Below, piece after piece: positions 33,639 through 35,827 of a stretch of DNA of 35,827 bases. The DNA is from Micrococcales bacterium (GTDB lineage Bacteria; Actinomycetota; Actinomycetes; S36-B12; GCA-2699445): positions 1 through 35,827 of the forward strand of contig PAAU01000007.1 in assembly GCA_002699445.1 (NCBI GenBank), given 5' to 3'. The position numbers and the translations under genes were made by a program. How positions within the stretch are numbered: position 1 is the stretch's first letter; every line of letters starts with the position of its first letter. The notes under the pieces are model-generated. The model was not told the DNA's origin and made no database searches. It worked only from the letters and a program-made list of their open reading frames with translations.

Positions 33639-34756
33639 GCTTCTTCGATTGCCTGTTCTACTGATCGCCATGGCAGGTCCTGAGCCACCGCCACGGCTTC
33701 GTAAGTTATGTCACCGTGATGCACATTAAGCCCTGAGCGCAGGTGCGGATCTTTTTGGAGTGCGTGACGGTATCCCTGGTCCGCCAGTGCCAGCGTGAAC
33801 GGCAGCGTTGCGTTGTTGAGAGCGAACGTTGAGGTGCGAGCTACGGCCCCGGGCATGTTGGCTACGCAATAGTGAACAACGCCATCGACAACGAATGTTG
33901 GGTCGGCATGAGTCGTCGGATGAGATGTCTCGGCGCAACCACCCTGATCGATTGCTACGTCGACCATGACGGAGCCATCACGCATCATGCCGATCATTTC
34001 CTTCGAAATCAGTTTGGGTGCTCCAGCTCCGGGAACCAATACGGCTCCGATCACCAGATCCGCATCTAGTACTTCCTTTTCGATGGCGTCAGTTGTGGAA
34101 TAGATGGTCTGCAACATGGAGCCGAACTGTTGATCGAGGTCCGCTAATCGACGCAGGTCTTTGTCGATCACGGTCACCCACGCTTCTAACCCCATAGCCA
34201 TTCTTGCTGCGTTCGCACCCACCACTCCACCGCCTACGACGACAACCTTGGCAGCGGGAACCCCCGGAACCCCGCCGAGTAGTTGTCCGCGCCCACCTTG
34301 CTGAACTTCCAGACAATGCGCACCTGCCTGAATCGACATCCGGCCCGCTACTTCAGACATCGGTGCCAGCAGAGGAAGACCGCCATGTCGATCGGTAACT
34401 GTCTCGTATGCAATCGCCACGCATTCTGACGCAATCAGTCCCTGAGTTTGTGTGGCGTCTGGCGCAAGATGCAGGTAGGTGAAGAGGATCTGCCCGGGTC
34501 GAAGCATTGCAGTCTCGAGTGGCTGAGGCTCTTTGACTTTCACGATCATGTCCGCCCGAGCAAAGATTTCCTCAGGTGAACCGACAACCGTTGCTCCGGC
34601 CAGCTCATACGTTTCGTTATAAATACCAATCTTATGCGCTGCGTTTGTTCCGATGATGACGTCGTGACCATGTCGGACGAGTTCTCGTACCGAACTGGGG
34701 GTGAGACCGACCCGGTACTCATGCACTTTGATTTCCTTGGGTACACCTATCAGCAT
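33635..34756 (-). CDS. ald: Alanine dehydrogenase
   Basis: 373 residues from the ATG at 34756 (MLIGVPKEIK), preceded by GAGGAGG at 34761-34767; an upstream extension to 34804 is rejected. It interconverts L-alanine and pyruvate with NAD. The N-terminal catalytic half has EYRVGLTP and the pyruvate-binding Lys in KVKEPQ, and the catalytic His in YLHLAPD; the Rossmann half opens with VVGGGVVGANAA and later has MPGAVARTSTFALNNAT. It is transcribed against the atp genes, diverges from atpZ across 376 bp, and its TAG stop and that of the phosphorelay gene lie within one CTAG. Confidence 0.96.
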   Translation of the reverse strand: MLIGVPKEIKVHEYRVGLTPSSVRELVRHGHDVIIGTNAAHKIGIYNETYELAGATVVGSPEEIFARADMIVKVKEPQPLETAMLRPGQILFTYLHLAPDATQTQGLIASECVAIAYETVTDRHGGLPLLAPMSEVAGRMSIQAGAHCLEVQQGGRGQLLGGVPGVPAAKVVVVGGGVVGANAARMAMGLEAWVTVIDKDLRRLADLDQQFGSMLQTIYSTTDAIEKEVLDADLVIGAVLVPGAGAPKLISKEMIGMMRDGSVMVDVAIDQGGCAETSHPTTHADPTFVVDGVVHYCVANMPGAVARTSTFALNNATLPFTLALADQGYRHALQKDPHLRSGLNVHHGDITYEAVAVAQDLPWRSVEQAIEEA

Positions 34757-35132
34757 GAGTCCTCCTCTATCAAAAGACCGATTGGGACGAGCCTTCGGAG
34801 GCACCGCCCACCTATCGACGGTGGAGTTGAAGGTCCAGATATGAGTGTCCCAGGATTCGGTCTAGGACGGAATCTAAGAGGGCCTACTGTCAAAAATCTG
34901 GCACTGGTGAGTTACTTTCACACGTGATTTTGGTGGGACTGGTTTTTTCGCACTAGCTGCCGGTCGCCTTTGGATGGAACCATTCATGGAAAATGGGAGT
35001 TTTCTCTTTCGTGACTCATGCTCGTTCTGGATCAGTGGGATTTGGCTGTGTCCCTCGGTAAAGCGTGAATCAGTTGCGTGTCGTAACCCCCTCGCTCTGA
35101 CGGCCTGCGGTTTAACTGATACTTTTTTCTCC
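34757..35132. other. 376-bp divergent intergenic region between ald and atpZ
   Basis: This is the longest gap in the window. It holds the ald ribosome site near 34761-34767, a small inverted repeat CCACC-N7-GGTGG (34807-34823) 51 bp before the ald start that could be an operator or a leader hairpin, and at the far end the atpZ promoter. The open frames crossing it show no ribosome site, hydrophobic pattern or recognisable domain. I see no RNA gene in it. Confidence 0.5.
35097..35125 (+). promoter_or_regulatory. Promoter of the atpZ-atpB operon
   Basis: CTGACG (35097-35102, a -35-like TTGACA variant), a 17-bp spacer and TACTTT (35120-35125), then 7 nt to the GTG at 35133. Spacing and the 7-nt gap fit a leaderless transcript that would drive atpZ and the ATP synthase genes. 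Confidence 0.5.
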
Positions 35133-35462
35133 GTGAGTTCCGAGACCGGCGCGACGACGCCCGCTGACGATTCGCGATTGATTAGTAACCAAGGGTGGTC
35201 AATCTTCAGCCGCATGCTCGCGGGTATGTTTCTTTACGGTGCAATTGGTTTCGGTATCGGATCTTGGTTGGGCGACGCGACCCTCGGGATGTCGATCGGA
35301 GCTATTGCGGGATTAGGATGCGGGCTGCTGCTGTCAATCCTGACGATCAGGACCATGAGCCAAGACGATGATGGGCTCCGGATTCCCACTGAATCGCAGA
35401 GTTGGTCGTCGCGTATGACTCGCGCGCGCATTAACCAGTCAAGACAGAGGACAACCTCATGA
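35133..35462 (+). CDS. AtpZ/AtpI-type small membrane protein
   Basis: 109 residues from the GTG at 35133. Residues about 28-50 and 53-72 form two Gly-rich membrane helices (LYGAIGFGIGSWLGD, GAIAGLGCGLLLSILTI), the pattern of the AtpZ/AtpI family that accompanies F-type ATP synthase operons and may help assembly or magnesium uptake. The N-terminus and the 35-residue basic C-terminus are polar. The open frame reaches back to 34974, but that part has no hydrophobic pattern. Its stop overlaps the atpB ATG (ATGA), so it is coupled to the ATP synthase genes. Confidence 0.65.
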   Translation: MSSETGATTPADDSRLISNQGWSIFSRMLAGMFLYGAIGFGIGSWLGDATLGMSIGAIAGLGCGLLLSILTIRTMSQDDDGLRIPTESQSWSSRMTRARINQSRQRTTS

Positions 35463-35827
35463 CCGCTCTGCCATCCTCGGCCTGGGGATGCAACATAACA
35501 GACGGTTGCGACATTCCGGCGCCGAGTTCTGACATTTTCTTTGAGTACGACACGTTATTCGAAATTGGGTTCCTCAAATTCGACAAGCCCATGATTCTGC
35601 TGCTTATCGCAGTAGTTTTGGTCTCAGGGTTTTTTATCTTTGCCTTTCGCAAGCCCACTATCGTGCCGCGGGGAACTCAAAACCTCGCAGAGCTCGCCTA
35701 TAACTTCATCCGCGACATGGTTCAAGAGAATATCGGTAAAGCGGGCGAGAGGTTTATCCCGTTTCTCTTCTCGTTGTTCTTTTTCATCTGGGTAATGAAC
35801 TTCATGGGCGTGTTCCCGCTCACGATG
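35459..35827 (+). CDS. atpB: F-type ATP synthase subunit a (5' part)
   Basis: 123 codons are present and the frame is open at the window edge. Subunit a forms the proton half-channels against the c-ring. The start MTALPSSAWG is followed by a polar outer segment, a first membrane helix (about 45-63, MILLLIAVVLVSGFFIFAF), the conserved NLAELAYNFIRDMV region, GKAGERFIPFLFSLFFFIW and the NFMGVFPL motif typical of actinobacterial AtpB. The essential Arg and the later helices lie beyond the window. The ATG overlaps the atpZ stop (ATGA) and follows AGAGGA. Confidence 0.93.
   Translation, partial: MTALPSSAWGCNITDGCDIPAPSSDIFFEYDTLFEIGFLKFDKPMILLLIAVVLVSGFFIFAFRKPTIVPRGTQNLAELAYNFIRDMVQENIGKAGERFIPFLFSLFFFIWVMNFMGVFPLTM

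Noticed and set aside
34874-35215. 113-codon minus-strand frame in the ald-atpZ gap.
   Set aside because: No start signal and no hydrophobic or conserved pattern; it also overlaps the atpZ promoter and coding region.
1-35827. Search for tRNA genes, CRISPR repeats, insertion-sequence ends and integrase genes.
   Set aside because: None was seen by eye; the only tandem repeat noted is inside rho. A tRNAscan or repeat search would be needed to exclude short cases.

Overview
The window is a gene-dense stretch of a chromosome from an actinomycete-type bacterium of intermediate GC (mid-50s percent by eye, not computed). Three lines point there: the gene order closely follows two Mycobacterium/Streptomyces blocks (dapD/dapE, LOG, mini-DivIVA, DUF3117, O-methyltransferase, htrA, tatB; then argS, lysA, hom, thrC, thrB, rho, rpmE, prfA, prmC, TsaC-like, glyA, wecA-like, atpI-like, atpB); GTG starts are common; and many genes carry a TAnnnT hexamer 6-7 nt before the start codon, the arrangement expected of leaderless actinobacterial mRNAs. 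The moderate GC and short gaps would suit an uncultured aquatic actinobacterium, but the sequence alone does not settle the lineage. I saw no tRNA, rRNA, CRISPR array, insertion sequence or phage gene.

Layout. 1-5012: lysine biosynthesis (dapD and dapE, divergent from one tiny shared promoter), a LOG-family phosphoribohydrolase, a membrane-anchored mini-DivIVA protein, leucyl aminopeptidase and the 55-residue DUF3117 protein. 5100-9131: SAM O-methyltransferase, a membrane-anchored HtrA protease, TatB and a DUF445 membrane protein; the sigE-rseA pair that separates the first two in mycobacteria is absent. 9177-13429: a lipoprotein, an FmdB-type zinc ribbon, an FKBP prolyl isomerase, a PlsC acyltransferase, a secreted lysozyme-fold protein, a solitary D12 adenine methyltransferase and a small membrane protein. 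13523-16913: a translationally coupled cassette of circularly permuted ATP-grasp, alpha-E and transglutaminase proteins, which looks like an uncharacterised amide-bond or peptide-modifying system. 16918-18099: YccF and a macrodomain protein.

18121-35827: arginyl-tRNA synthetase, then the aspartate-family genes lysA, hom, thrC and thrB, which continue at the amino-acid level the pathway opened by dapD/dapE; the translation and termination genes rho, rpmE, prfA and prmC; a TsaC/Sua5-like protein that has lost several signature active-site residues; glyA; a WecA/MraY-family phosphoglycosyl transferase; and the start of the ATP synthase locus. That locus is unusual: between the atpI-like gene and atpZ/atpB lie a kinase-less receiver-receiver-Hpt phosphorelay protein and a reversed alanine dehydrogenase gene. 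The window ends inside atpB.

The most interesting points are the symmetric dapD/dapE promoter, the degenerate TsaC-like protein, the ATP-grasp/alpha-E/transglutaminase cassette, the phosphorelay protein inside the atp locus, and the long inverted repeat ahead of the secreted lysozyme-like gene.
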